Source: Nostoc foliaceum FACHB-393 (GTDB lineage: Bacteria; Cyanobacteriota; Cyanobacteriia; Cyanobacteriales; Nostocaceae). Taken from it: 64,000 bases of DNA. The stretch spans positions 62,001-126,000 of the forward strand of contig NZ_JACJTD010000008.1 of assembly GCF_014698505.1 (NCBI RefSeq), in the 5' to 3' direction. A program made the translations under genes and the position numbers. Within the stretch, counting starts at the first letter, position 1; every line of letters begins with the position of its first letter. Positions 28,829-36,886 of this stretch are shown here, in pieces. The notes below the pieces were generated by a model that was not told where the DNA came from, searched no databases, and worked only from the letters and a program-made list of their open reading frames with translations.

Positions 28829-29491
28829 TCACAACAATCCCCGATAACGAATAAAAACTAAAATCACCGCCCACGAACCTAACGCGACTTTGACTGCAAC
28901 TAGAATATTGAGCAAGGGGATAACGCCCCCACTGACAAGTGCGCCCAACTCACCATGCGGTAACTCTATTCCAGCCAGAGTTATAACTGCCAGTACAATG
29001 AAAACCAAAACCGAAACTTTCTCCCATGTAGCGGCGTGCCAGCGTTGGTAGATTCCTTGCATCCACTCTGGTGATGAGGTAATCGCAATCAGACCGATCG
29101 CAGTTCCACCCGCTACCCCGGAGGCAAAACCACCACCGGGGCTGAGATGTCCCCGAATAGCGAGTTCGATACTTACCAACGAGGTAATGGTCGCTCCTAG
29201 CCGTGCTAGAACAATAGATGGTTGATCGGTGAAACGATAGATTGTGCAAGATGGTCTTTCATTTGCCAGCAGAAAACTAGCCCCCATAATTGCGATCGTA
29301 AATACCACCACCTCGAAGATAGTGTCATATAAACGATTCCTGAGAATGATCACTGTAACTGCATTGGGTATGCCACCATCTTTGACAATCGAATCAACGA
29401 TAGAGAAATCTGGTATGACTGGCGCTGAATTCGGCAAGACGAGCATTTTTACAAACAGCGCTATTCCTGCTGCAATGTAGATCCATTTCAT
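28829..29491 (-). CDS. mrpB: Mrp Na+/H+ antiporter subunit B (MnhB domain)
   Basis: A 220-aa membrane protein, last gene of the mrp operon. The second half carries the MnhB signature LSPGGGFASGVAGGTAIGL, and several helices are visible, including TIFEVVVFTIAIMGASFLLA, which is typical of an MbhE-like or MnhB N-terminal unit. Subunit B forms part of the multi-subunit Mrp antiporter in the membrane, which exchanges sodium for protons. Its ATG overlaps the stop of the preceding gene in an ATGA, indicating translational coupling. The spacer after the stop contains no recognisable gene. Confidence 0.82.
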   Translation of the reverse strand: MKWIYIAAGIALFVKMLVLPNSAPVIPDFSIVDSIVKDGGIPNAVTVIILRNRLYDTIFEVVVFTIAIMGASFLLANERPSCTIYRFTDQPSIVLARLGATITSLVSIELAIRGHLSPGGGFASGVAGGTAIGLIAITSSPEWMQGIYQRWHAATWEKVSVLVFIVLAVITLAGIELPHGELGALVSGGVIPLLNILVAVKVALGSWAVILVFIRYRGLL

Positions 29492-30048
29492 TTATGCTTC
29501 TCCCCTTCAGCTGGTGTACTTACATAACTCAGGATTGTCGCTGGTGATGCAAGTTCGGTTTGCATGATGTCATAGATGCGTTGGATTCTGGTTTTGGTGT
29601 GATAAAGTTGCTTTTCGTCTTGATCGCTTTGTTTCGGCCGGGCACAAATTGCATGAACTTCTTTTTCCATCAGCGCCCGGTGCAAAGACTGCGTATTTGT
29701 GTAGGTTACTAGTTCAAGACGCATATAGCGTTTGCCAAAAATTGTGCGGAACTCATCCATCAGTTTCGCAAAATGGTGATTGTTATCTGCCTCTTCGTTA
29801 AGTATGCCAAGACGCATTACCAAGGATGAGCGCACTGCGATCGCATTGAGAGTAATTGCCAGCATAGTACCCACTAAGGCTTCGGTCAAAGCAACATCCG
29901 GTGCCCCCAAAACCGTATATACCAATGCTGCGATCGCTCCCAATATGCCTCGAATTACCAGCGCATGGTATGGATTGACTTGAAATACCAGCATACAAGC
30001 AGCCAACGGCAGCAGGGCAATGATCACATATATATAGCTATCATTCAT
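29488..30048 (-). CDS. Short MrpA-like subunit (MbhD/DUF4040 domain)
   Basis: A 186-aa protein whose first ~80 residues match the MbhD-type (DUF4040) helices found near the C-terminal end of full-length MrpA: LVIRGILGAIAALVYTVLGA and DVALTEALVGTMLAITLNAI. The remaining ~100 residues are a soluble, charged tail not found in classical MrpA. The large NuoL-like part of MrpA is absent, and none is encoded in the rest of the operon. The ATG at 30048 overlaps the mrpG stop by 8 bp; a longer frame from 30147 would overlap mrpG by over 100 bp and is unlikely. It should function as the MrpA-equivalent lateral subunit, as in other cyanobacterial mrp operons. Confidence 0.75.
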   Translation of the reverse strand: MNDSYIYVIIALLPLAACMLVFQVNPYHALVIRGILGAIAALVYTVLGAPDVALTEALVGTMLAITLNAIAVRSSLVMRLGILNEEADNNHHFAKLMDEFRTIFGKRYMRLELVTYTNTQSLHRALMEKEVHAICARPKQSDQDEKQLYHTKTRIQRIYDIMQTELASPATILSYVSTPAEGEKHK

Positions 30049-30319
30049 GGCTACCCTCGCTACTAGAACAGTAAGCCAACACATACCCCAGCACTGTATT
30101 CCAAATTGCCAAAGAGATGATGGCAAGGATGAGTAACGGCCATTCACTGGGTATTTTCAAGAGCAGTCCGATGATGATACTCATTGATCCGAGCGTATCT
30201 GCAACCGAAAGACTATGCAGCTTGAATAACACTGAGCGATCGCCAAGCAAGGGGAAGGTTCCCCAAAACCAAAAGAAGATTCCTAAACCTATGCAGGTAT
30301 AACTAAGCACGTTAATCAT
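30041..30319 (-). CDS. mrpG: Mrp antiporter subunit G
   Basis: A 92-aa subunit with three hydrophobic helices and the MnhG features: YTCIGLGIFFWFWGTFPLLG, then the short polar segment with RSVLFKLHSLSVADTLGSMS, which corresponds to the conserved R..HA....TLG motif. It is part of the membrane Mrp complex. It starts after a 3-bp gap from mrpF and overlaps the next gene by 8 bp. Confidence 0.85.
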   Translation of the reverse strand: MINVLSYTCIGLGIFFWFWGTFPLLGDRSVLFKLHSLSVADTLGSMSIIIGLLLKIPSEWPLLILAIISLAIWNTVLGYVLAYCSSSEGSHE

Positions 30320-30322
30320 ATA

Positions 30323-30589
30323 TTACTCATTCGCTAAATCATTCATTCTTTTGAGGACATGTGCCAACAACATCAATCCGGCATTGCCCACGCTCAAAAT
30401 GATTACTCCGACAACACCAATCATCCAATCGTCGCGCAAGACAGATATAACCAGGATCATGATTGAACATTTGGTTGCAGCACTGGCAAATGCCAGCATT
30501 TTTTGCCAAATATCATCATCTTGCCATGCCTCATACATGGGAATAAGCAGTGCCAGAATCATTGCAATCAATGCCAGGTTCAAGATCAT
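30323..30589 (-). CDS. mrpF: Mrp antiporter subunit F
   Basis: An 88-aa protein with three membrane helices, matching MnhF in size and position. Residues 1-18 form a helix (MILNLALIAMILALLIPMYE), a polar loop with DDDIWQKMLAFASAATKCSI follows, and the final helix is MIGVVGVIILSVGNAGLML. The ATG overlaps the mrpE stop in an ATGA. It has no separate catalytic role; in Mrp complexes it is a structural subunit required for antiport. Confidence 0.82.
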   Translation of the reverse strand: MILNLALIAMILALLIPMYEAWQDDDIWQKMLAFASAATKCSIMILVISVLRDDWMIGVVGVIILSVGNAGLMLLAHVLKRMNDLANE

Positions 30590-30975
30590 GCCTTTTTCCT
30601 CCGTTGCACTCGGTGGACTTCGTACCAGCCTGCTTCGTGATATTTGAAAACAATGGTCTTTGGTGTAAAGGTGATCAAGAATATATCTAGGAATATCAGC
30701 CCTGGTGTCCGTCGTGGTTTGACTTGTTCCATCGTTATCTCTTCGTGGTTATGCGGGCGGAGGATGATTTCGAATGCCTCAATATACGCCTGCGGAATCG
30801 CCACTATGATCTCACCCAGCACCCGCAGCCAATCTTTTAATGATTGCCTAGCTGTACGACCACCGGGTAATAGGAAGGCGATACTTACGCCGATGATGAT
30901 ATTTGCCACACTGAAATTAGCAGTGAGCAAAAACCAAATAGTCAGTCGCAATATAAAATTTAGATGCCCAACCAT
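30586..30975 (-). CDS. mrpE: Mrp antiporter subunit E
   Basis: A 129-aa MnhE protein. N-terminal helices RLTIWFLLTANFSVANIIIG are followed by the conserved VAIPQAYIEAFEIILRP segment, then a soluble basic C terminus ending RRKKA. It overlaps mrpD by 16 bp and mrpF by 4 bp, so the genes are tightly coupled. Subunit E is an essential membrane component of Mrp complexes in other bacteria. Confidence 0.85.
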   Translation of the reverse strand: MVGHLNFILRLTIWFLLTANFSVANIIIGVSIAFLLPGGRTARQSLKDWLRVLGEIIVAIPQAYIEAFEIILRPHNHEEITMEQVKPRRTPGLIFLDIFLITFTPKTIVFKYHEAGWYEVHRVQRRKKA

Positions 30976-32399
30976 GCGAATCCCTTCCAGAACAGCAAGA
31001 TTAAAATCAGACTCATTACACCGATCAGATGATCAAATTCTTCAAGGACACGCGGTAGCTTGAGTATTGAGTGTTTAAAAATTAGCAAGTACGCCAACCA
31101 TCCAACCCCGATAGTTGCGAGGGGTTTGATGATATTCGCAACGGTATAAGCCTCGTAATACACAATATTAGCTAGGAACAGCCCACCGATTAACAGAATC
31201 ATAGCTGCCCAGAAACCAGGCTTTACCTCCGCTTTTCCCCCACGCGGTAGAAATATGAATTTAGCAAAGGATATTGCCGTTCCGAGGGCTGCAATATTCA
31301 TAGCGATCGCTTGCCAAGGCAGCAAATTCTTCGTCGTCAACACCTTCGCCCCAAAGCCGGACAACAAGGGGAACCCAGAGATCGAAAAGCTGGCTATCAC
31401 CAAGGCAATCCAAATTGGGGTAGCGATCGGTTGATGTTGCAGTTCCTTAAAATTGCGACTCGGTAAAGCCCCCGCGATCAGAAAAAGCGCCGATTTTACC
31501 AGTCCGTGCGTCAGCGCATAAAAACCACCCACGGACGGCGCGGCGAGGATAAAGCCCAACTGCGAAACTGTGTGAAACGCCAGCATCCGCTTGGTATCTT
31601 TTTCAAAGACTGCATAGAAAACTCCCAAAAGCGCCGTGCCAACTCCGAAAATTCTTACTATTGGGTCAACCTCTTCCACCATCAGCGCACACCGCACTAA
31701 TGGATAGACACCTGCTTTTACTACAACTCCCGACAGCATCGCCGATACTGGCGTTTCCGATTCAGAGTGAGTCAACGGCAACCATAATCCCGATACAAAA
31801 ATTCCTCCTTTTGTCAAGAGTCCTAAAAAAATCAGGGCAAGCGCTTCTGGAGGTGCTACCCGCAAACCTTCAAAACTAAAGGAATGATGCGCCTGATAAA
31901 CCAACACCGCACCAACCAGATAAAAAAGCATTCCTACGTTGCTGATAAACAGATAGCGTAAGCCAACCCAAATCGAGCGGTCAGTCCGGGGATAGGCAAT
32001 CAACAGAAACGCGGCAATACCACTTACCTCTAACGCCACGTATAAGCTGATCAAATCTGAACAGGCAAACGCGGCATTGATACTGCCATGCAAAATGATC
32101 AGTTGTGCGTAGAAAAAAACTGTTTTATCGCTTTGCCAACAGTAGAGGATGACTGCTGCCGTCACCAGCGCATTAGTTAAGATAAAGTAGCCGCTTAATT
32201 CATCGACTGTTAAAATAACGCCGAAATTATCTAGTAACTGTAGTGTCAGTGGCGATTGAGTGACAAATAGCTGCAACGCATATCCTGCGGAAGCCAAAGC
32301 TACAAACAGTGCAAGGTATTTGTCAAGTTTGGGGAGCAGATAAATAACGAACCCCAAAAACAGAGGTAGTGCAATCCATGCGATCGTAATGTTACTCAT
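30960..32399 (-). CDS. mrpD: Mrp antiporter subunit D (NuoM/N-like)
   Basis: A 479-aa polytopic protein of the NADH-dehydrogenase-like antiporter family with about 14 helices. The core proton-antiporter region spans ~100-370 and contains the lysine-bearing helix FLGLLTKGGIFVSGLWLPLT, the histidine-rich MLAFHTVSQLGFILA and THGLVKSALFLIAGALP, all standard for MrpD/NuoN proteins. The glutamate in the helix SLYVALEVSGIAAFLL is also conserved. It is the only NuoL/M/N-like subunit in this operon and presumably provides the proton path coupled to sodium export. Start ATG overlaps the mrpC stop by 4 bp. Confidence 0.9.
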   Translation of the reverse strand: MSNITIAWIALPLFLGFVIYLLPKLDKYLALFVALASAGYALQLFVTQSPLTLQLLDNFGVILTVDELSGYFILTNALVTAAVILYCWQSDKTVFFYAQLIILHGSINAAFACSDLISLYVALEVSGIAAFLLIAYPRTDRSIWVGLRYLFISNVGMLFYLVGAVLVYQAHHSFSFEGLRVAPPEALALIFLGLLTKGGIFVSGLWLPLTHSESETPVSAMLSGVVVKAGVYPLVRCALMVEEVDPIVRIFGVGTALLGVFYAVFEKDTKRMLAFHTVSQLGFILAAPSVGGFYALTHGLVKSALFLIAGALPSRNFKELQHQPIATPIWIALVIASFSISGFPLLSGFGAKVLTTKNLLPWQAIAMNIAALGTAISFAKFIFLPRGGKAEVKPGFWAAMILLIGGLFLANIVYYEAYTVANIIKPLATIGVGWLAYLLIFKHSILKLPRVLEEFDHLIGVMSLILILLFWKGFAWLGI

Positions 32400-32731
32400 G
32401 GCGTGTTATTCTTCTCGATTTCGCTGCTTTCCAAAGTCGGATTATCTCGTGCCAACTTCATAACGCCGACCAGCATTAACGCCTGAATCGAAAATCCGAT
32501 CACAATTGCCGTCAATATAACCGCCTGGGGAACCGGGTCGGCGTATCTGATATTTTTGACGTTGGAAATAATTGGTGTGAATAAGCCATTTCGTGATGCA
32601 ATCAGCACGTAATAGGCGATAACCCCGGTACTCATGACATCCATAGAGATGATCTTCATAACGAGGTTCTTTTTAAGGATGATGCCGAAAAATCCGCAAA
32701 ATATTGTTGCGAATATGCACGCTTCTAACAC
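32396..32731 (-). CDS. mrpC: Mrp antiporter subunit C (NuoK-like)
   Basis: A 111-aa NuoK-like subunit and first gene of the mrp operon. Three helices are visible, with the glycine-rich IFCGFFGIILKKNLVMKIIS and the conserved PVPQAVILTAIVIGFSIQAL, the MnhC/NuoK signature. The C-terminal tail is polar. The likely start is GTG at 32731; no good ribosome binding site is visible. The promoter must lie in the spacer that also carries a MITE. Confidence 0.85.
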   Translation of the reverse strand: MLEACIFATIFCGFFGIILKKNLVMKIISMDVMSTGVIAYYVLIASRNGLFTPIISNVKNIRYADPVPQAVILTAIVIGFSIQALMLVGVMKLARDNPTLESSEIEKNNTP

Positions 32732-32807
32732 GGAAATTGCCTGTTGGATGAGGGTTGAAGGTAAAAGAGAAAATAAAATTCGTCTCTTTTACCTATTTTG
32801 TGTTTAA

Positions 32808-32967
32808 GAGGATGTTTTAAAAGTGGTGGCTGAGGTATAAAAATCTTTAGATCCTCCTAAATCCTCCTTAAAAAGGAGGATTTTGATTCCGGTTCCCCCT
32901 TTTTGAAGGGGGGTTAGGGGGGATCAATAAGTACCTAAAGTCACAGCTTAATACTTTTCAAACAACC
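32808..32967. mobile_element. MITE with terminal inverted repeats, copy 1 (160 bp)
   Basis: The left end GAGGATGTTTTAAAAGT and the right end ACTTTTCAAACAACC are inverted repeats (the reverse complement of the right end is GGTTGTTTGAAAAGT). Identical 5-bp TTTAA flanks the element at 32803-32807 and 32968-32972, as expected of a target-site duplication. The interior has CCTCCTTAAAAAGGAGG and CCCCCTTTTTGAAGGGGGG palindromes and no open frame. A second copy is at 60278-60451. The ends and TTAA/CTAA target resemble IS5-family elements, so mobilisation in trans is inferred. Confidence 0.82.
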
Positions 32968-33156
32968 TTTAAGAGAACAAACCGCAAAGTAAGCATAGAC
33001 ACGAAGTGGCTTCCCGAAGGGTAGAGCGCAAAGGAAGAAGGAAAGAAGAGAAATTTAAAACTAGATTACCCTATCAAAACTTTTGGGACAGACTACTAGC
33101 ACAGCACGGCGGAATTCAAGCTACTATTTTAAAACTTGCAAAAGCCTTGATATACA

Positions 33157-33191
33157 AAACTTTTGACTTTTGACTTTTGACTTTTGACTTC
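33157..33191. repeat. Heptamer array TTTTGAC
   Basis: About five tandem copies of CTTTTGA end at the stop region of the downstream antiporter gene (minus strand, stop at 33204). It is the same class of short repeat as those near rdgB and hetI, with a different heptamer. Confidence 0.85.
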
Positions 33192-33203
33192 CGCCTTACG
33201 GTG

Positions 33204-34619
33204 CTAGCCGATTAAATTGGCTTCTTCTAAAGATTCTTTTTCTGCTGGCGATTGTTTAAATGCAAAGCGCAATAAAGGTGGTGCTAAGAAAGTTGTCAAA
33301 ATCACCATAATAACGATCGCAGCTTGCAATGGTTTATCAAGGGTACCACTAGCTGCACCAATGGCGGCAAACACTAACCCAACTTCGCCACGCGGAATCA
33401 TCCCCACACCAACCGCTAACCGATTAATTCCAGGTTGACCAAAAACCGCCCAACCTGTGACAACTTTACCGATAATTGCGATCGCAATTAAGAAGGTAGC
33501 AATAATTAATCCTTCTCGATTTTCTGGAACTAAAGGATTAAGAACGCCTAAATCAACTTTCGCACCAACTGTCACAAAGAAAACTGGTACTAAGATATCA
33601 GCAACAGGTTTAACCTGCTCATCTAGCTCTTTGCGTTTATCCGTTTCATCCAAAACTAAGCCAGCTGCAAATGCGCCTAAGATAGCTTCTAAATGAATGG
33701 CACTTCCCAAAAAAGCCATGAAAAAGGCAAAGATAAATGCTGGAATAATTAAGTTGCCTCGCGTTTGCAATTTATTAGCAATGGCAACAAAACTTTGATT
33801 GAAATATTTACCTAATAAAATCGAGCCGATGAGAAAGACTGTAGCGCTGACAATCAGATAAATGACGTTGAAAATATCAACCTCGCCAGTTTTGGCAAGA
33901 CTCGCCACTACTGCCAACACGATGATACCTAAAATGTCATCAATGACGGCAGCACCGACAATAATTTGACCTTCACGAGATTTTAACTGCCCAATTTCTG
34001 ACAAAACTTTTGAGGTAATCCCAATACTAGTAGCTGTAAGTGCTGCACCTGCAAAAATCGCTGGAATTACTGGCGCATGAAACAATAAAATCAGCCCCGC
34101 TGTGCCAGCCGCAAAAGGAACAGCTACCCCAACACAAGCAACAATTGTTGCTTGATAACCGACTTTCTGTAATTCTTTTAAGTCTGATTCTAGACCAATT
34201 TCAAATAACAGAATGATCACACCTAGTTCGGCAAGCACAGAAACAACTTCGCTCTGGCTTTGAAAGATTGATGTGACAGCATCAGGACTGAGGTTATTAA
34301 TGAATTGCAGGATAGTCATGATAATGGAGTCGCTACCAGTTGCTCCACTGTCGGGAAACACTACCAAATGCAGAGCAGAAGCACCTACAAGCACCCCACC
34401 AACTAATTCTCCTAATACAGGGGGCAAGTCCATCATTCTAAATAATTCGCCACCAATTTTACTAGCCAGATAAATGACTACTAAACTTAGCAATACTCCA
34501 GTCAGCACAATAGGAGCATATTCCGCCTCATTAGTCGTTGCTAGTAAAGGAGACTGTAAACCTACGGTGAGGAAATTTAACCCGGTAAATGAATTAAGTA
34601 TTGGTTCTGAAAAAATCAT
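33204..34619 (-). CDS. CPA2-family Na+(K+)/H+ antiporter
   Basis: A 471-aa membrane antiporter of the monovalent cation:proton antiporter-2 family, with about 12-13 helices. The paired aspartates of the ion site are in AAVIDDILGIIVLAVVAS (~residue 226). The conserved LPPVLGELVGGVLVGASALH helix, GVIILLFEIGLESDLKEL (Glu/Asp pair), and the unwound-helix segment ITSKVLSEIGQLKSREGQII are present. The C terminus is short, without a TrkA-N or KefC-type regulatory domain. It is related to the NhaS/NapA proteins. It lies between the mrp operon and the sbtA-sbtB pair on the same strand, so a role in expelling the sodium brought in with bicarbonate is plausible. Confidence 0.87.
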   Translation of the reverse strand: MIFSEPILNSFTGLNFLTVGLQSPLLATTNEAEYAPIVLTGVLLSLVVIYLASKIGGELFRMMDLPPVLGELVGGVLVGASALHLVVFPDSGATGSDSIIMTILQFINNLSPDAVTSIFQSQSEVVSVLAELGVIILLFEIGLESDLKELQKVGYQATIVACVGVAVPFAAGTAGLILLFHAPVIPAIFAGAALTATSIGITSKVLSEIGQLKSREGQIIVGAAVIDDILGIIVLAVVASLAKTGEVDIFNVIYLIVSATVFLIGSILLGKYFNQSFVAIANKLQTRGNLIIPAFIFAFFMAFLGSAIHLEAILGAFAAGLVLDETDKRKELDEQVKPVADILVPVFFVTVGAKVDLGVLNPLVPENREGLIIATFLIAIAIIGKVVTGWAVFGQPGINRLAVGVGMIPRGEVGLVFAAIGAASGTLDKPLQAAIVIMVILTTFLAPPLLRFAFKQSPAEKESLEEANLIG

Positions 34620-34715
34620 GTTTTTGCTTGTGTTTCTGATTCATTTTGGAGCCAATTAAAAAATGTAATTTATATCTCGTAATTCATAATCCAATTACGA
34701 ATTACAAGTTACGAA

Positions 34716-35013
34716 TTACAAATAGGTGTCAGTGTAAGTACCAACGCCAGGATTATTAGCATAAGTTGCATGAGGATTAACTAAAGCAACGGCTTGTTTA
34801 AGTGCATCTATACGATCTACAAACATGTAATGCTCTGGTACAAACCTCGAAATGCCAAACTTGTAGGGTTTGCCTGTCCGACAAAAGAAGCAATCTGCAA
34901 AATAATCAGAATCACGCCAATCCCAGACATAAACCCAGAAATCACGCTGTAAGGCATGAGGGTAATGTATTTACCCAACTTAAATATCCCAAAAAAGATT
35001 TGGTGGCGCGTCG
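34716..35013 (-). pseudogene. SulP/BicA remnant, middle and C-terminal scraps
   Basis: Immediately beyond the sbtB stop, minus-strand sequence 35010-34862 translates to SulP transporter residues: FKLGKYITLMPYSVISGFMS, GIGVILIILQI, SFVGQANPT. At about 34862 the match jumps, in another frame, to RFVPEHYMFVDRIDALKQA, VALVNPHATYANNPGVGTYT, ending at TAA 34716-34718. The latter reads like a SulP C-terminal STAS domain end. The central part of the transporter between them is deleted. The missing N terminus of what was probably one gene lies at 36668-36886, on the far side of sbtA-sbtB. Confidence is high for SulP in the middle piece and moderate for the C-terminal piece. Confidence 0.75.
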
Positions 35014-35020
35014 TCTCGAT

Positions 35021-35380
<360 letters not shown>

Positions 35381-35437
35381 TTATCTACTTGGTCTGCCCG
35401 GTCAAGGAAGCGCCGACAGACCTCAATCCGTCTGGGA

Positions 35438-36547
35438 TTAGCCGCCGAGCGCTTGGGCAAGTCCGAGGAAGAACGGTATACACAAGCCGATCGCAACTGG
35501 CGTACCGACGGCTGTGGACGCGCCTATATAGGCGGAGGGATTAGCTGACGGGATACCAGCTCGCAACGTAGGAGGGCCTGAGATGTCTGAACTAGAGGAG
35601 GCGATGACAGCTAGGATCACAACACCGCCCATGCTGAAGTTCATGGTGTAGTGGGCAATCATGCCGAGACCGAAGGCGATTAGCCCATGTACAAACGGTG
35701 CCACCACACTATATACAACGTACCACTGGGCTACCTTACGCAGTTCGCCAATTCTTGACCAAGCTTCCATCCCCATGACCAGCATCAAGATCGAAAGCAA
35801 GCCACGAAACGCGGGATCGTAGAAGCCTTTATAGACACTTTCCGGTTGGGTGAACAGTCCCAGAGCCAGACCTAGCAACATTGCCGATAAGGCAGGACCC
35901 CGGAGGCTTTCCTCGATAATTGGCCATATCTTGACCTTGTTATCCCCAGCATCCTGCTGTTGGCTGAGATACTGCTGCCGGGTGCTGGGATAATCTTTTT
36001 GATCGGGATAATCACCAGCCGCAACAGGCTGCTCAATAGAGTAGGCTGCTTCTTTACGCTTCTTCTTGTTGAGGTAAATGTTGGCGATAACAATTGCAGT
36101 TACCAGCGCTGGGATATCCATGAAGGGATAGAGTGCGCCAGCCCATGCCTCGTATGCCATCTTTTGTTCTTCCAGTACCGTCAGACCAGCAGCCATTGTA
36201 GAACCACTCACGGCTCCAAACAATCCCCCAGTTGCGATCGCATCAACGACTTTGACCTTTGGCAGCTTGGCTAACGTATAGCGCGAGATGAATACAATCG
36301 TAATCCCTGTTATTACAGCAAAGATCATGGGTAACACCATCTCCGTCAGATTAGAATTGCGGATCGCAATTCCACCGGTCAGACCGATTTTGGTGAGCAG
36401 CATGAAGACGATGATCGTACAAATCGCCTCTGGAATGACCAATTCGCTACCGAGGGCAGCAATGATCATGCCACCAATCAAAAAGGCGAGTGTTGGGGAC
36501 TGCAACTGCTTAATGAAGTCCATTAGAAAAAGGGACCAAAAATCCAC
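35438..36547 (-). CDS. sbtA: Sodium-dependent bicarbonate transporter SbtA
   Basis: A 369-aa high-affinity Na+/bicarbonate symporter of the carbon-concentrating mechanism. The N terminus DFWSLFLMDFIKQLQSPTLA closely follows known SbtA proteins. Then come GGMIIAALGSELVIPEAIC, LLTKIGLTGGIAIRNSNLTE and a cytoplasmic loop of ~60 polar residues near 185-240 (KKKRKEAAYSIEQPV). The C-terminal half contains ASSSSDISGPPTLRAGIPSA, the conserved binding-site segment. About ten membrane helices in two halves are visible. The GTG at 36547 is chosen because AAGGAGGT lies just upstream and because the longer frame from 36643 adds a Cys/His/Lys-rich stretch unlike SbtA. Expression should rise under low CO2, but no operator was recognised. 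Confidence 0.95.
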   Translation of the reverse strand: MDFWSLFLMDFIKQLQSPTLAFLIGGMIIAALGSELVIPEAICTIIVFMLLTKIGLTGGIAIRNSNLTEMVLPMIFAVITGITIVFISRYTLAKLPKVKVVDAIATGGLFGAVSGSTMAAGLTVLEEQKMAYEAWAGALYPFMDIPALVTAIVIANIYLNKKKRKEAAYSIEQPVAAGDYPDQKDYPSTRQQYLSQQQDAGDNKVKIWPIIEESLRGPALSAMLLGLALGLFTQPESVYKGFYDPAFRGLLSILMLVMGMEAWSRIGELRKVAQWYVVYSVVAPFVHGLIAFGLGMIAHYTMNFSMGGVVILAVIASSSSDISGPPTLRAGIPSANPSAYIGASTAVGTPVAIGLCIPFFLGLAQALGG

Positions 36548-36667
36548 GAATACCTCCTTGCGCTTCCTCTGATGAGGAGTATTACAATAAATGAACTTTA
36601 AAAAAGACTGATGCGCTTGACTTTTACAGCACAGGTGCTGCACAAGAACCTGTAGAGAAGGCTTACG

Positions 36668-36886
36668 ATCATTGGCCCAGTCAGTTCAGAGATCAACGTT
36701 GGTGTCCCACCAAATAAGGCTGCGAAAAAGCCAACGCAAACTGCACCATAAAGACCAGCTACAGGCCCAGCACCGGAAGCAACACCGAATGCCAGCGCTA
36801 GAGGCAACGAAACGATCGCAGCAGTTAAACCACCAAATAAATCGCCTCGTAAGTTTCTAAAATGGATAGTATTTAGTCAATGACAT
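36668..36886 (-). pseudogene. bicA: Broken bicA: SulP transporter N terminus
   Basis: Minus-strand sequence from ATG 36886 reads MSLTK and is then shifted by one base. If one A of the AAA at ~36872-36874 is removed, it reads MSLTNTIHFRNLRGDLFGGL, TAAIVSLPLALAFGVASGAG, PVAGLYGAVCVGFFAALFGG, TPTLISELTGPMIV, the N terminus of the SulP bicarbonate transporter BicA. At ~36668 homology stops and the frame continues into unrelated sequence to a stop at 36598. The rest of the gene is replaced by sbtA-sbtB, with further SulP scraps beyond them. The frameshift and truncation make it non-functional. Confidence 0.8.

Larger units (their letters stand above)
32732..33203. other. Spacer between the antiporter gene and mrpC, mostly repeats
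   Basis: This 472-bp gap contains the MITE at 32808-32967, a fragment of the AACCGCAAAG repeat family around 32980-33055, and a heptamer cluster (TTTTGAC, about 5 copies) at 33157-33191. The mrpC promoter probably lies between the MITE and the gene. No coding sequence was seen. Confidence 0.6.
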
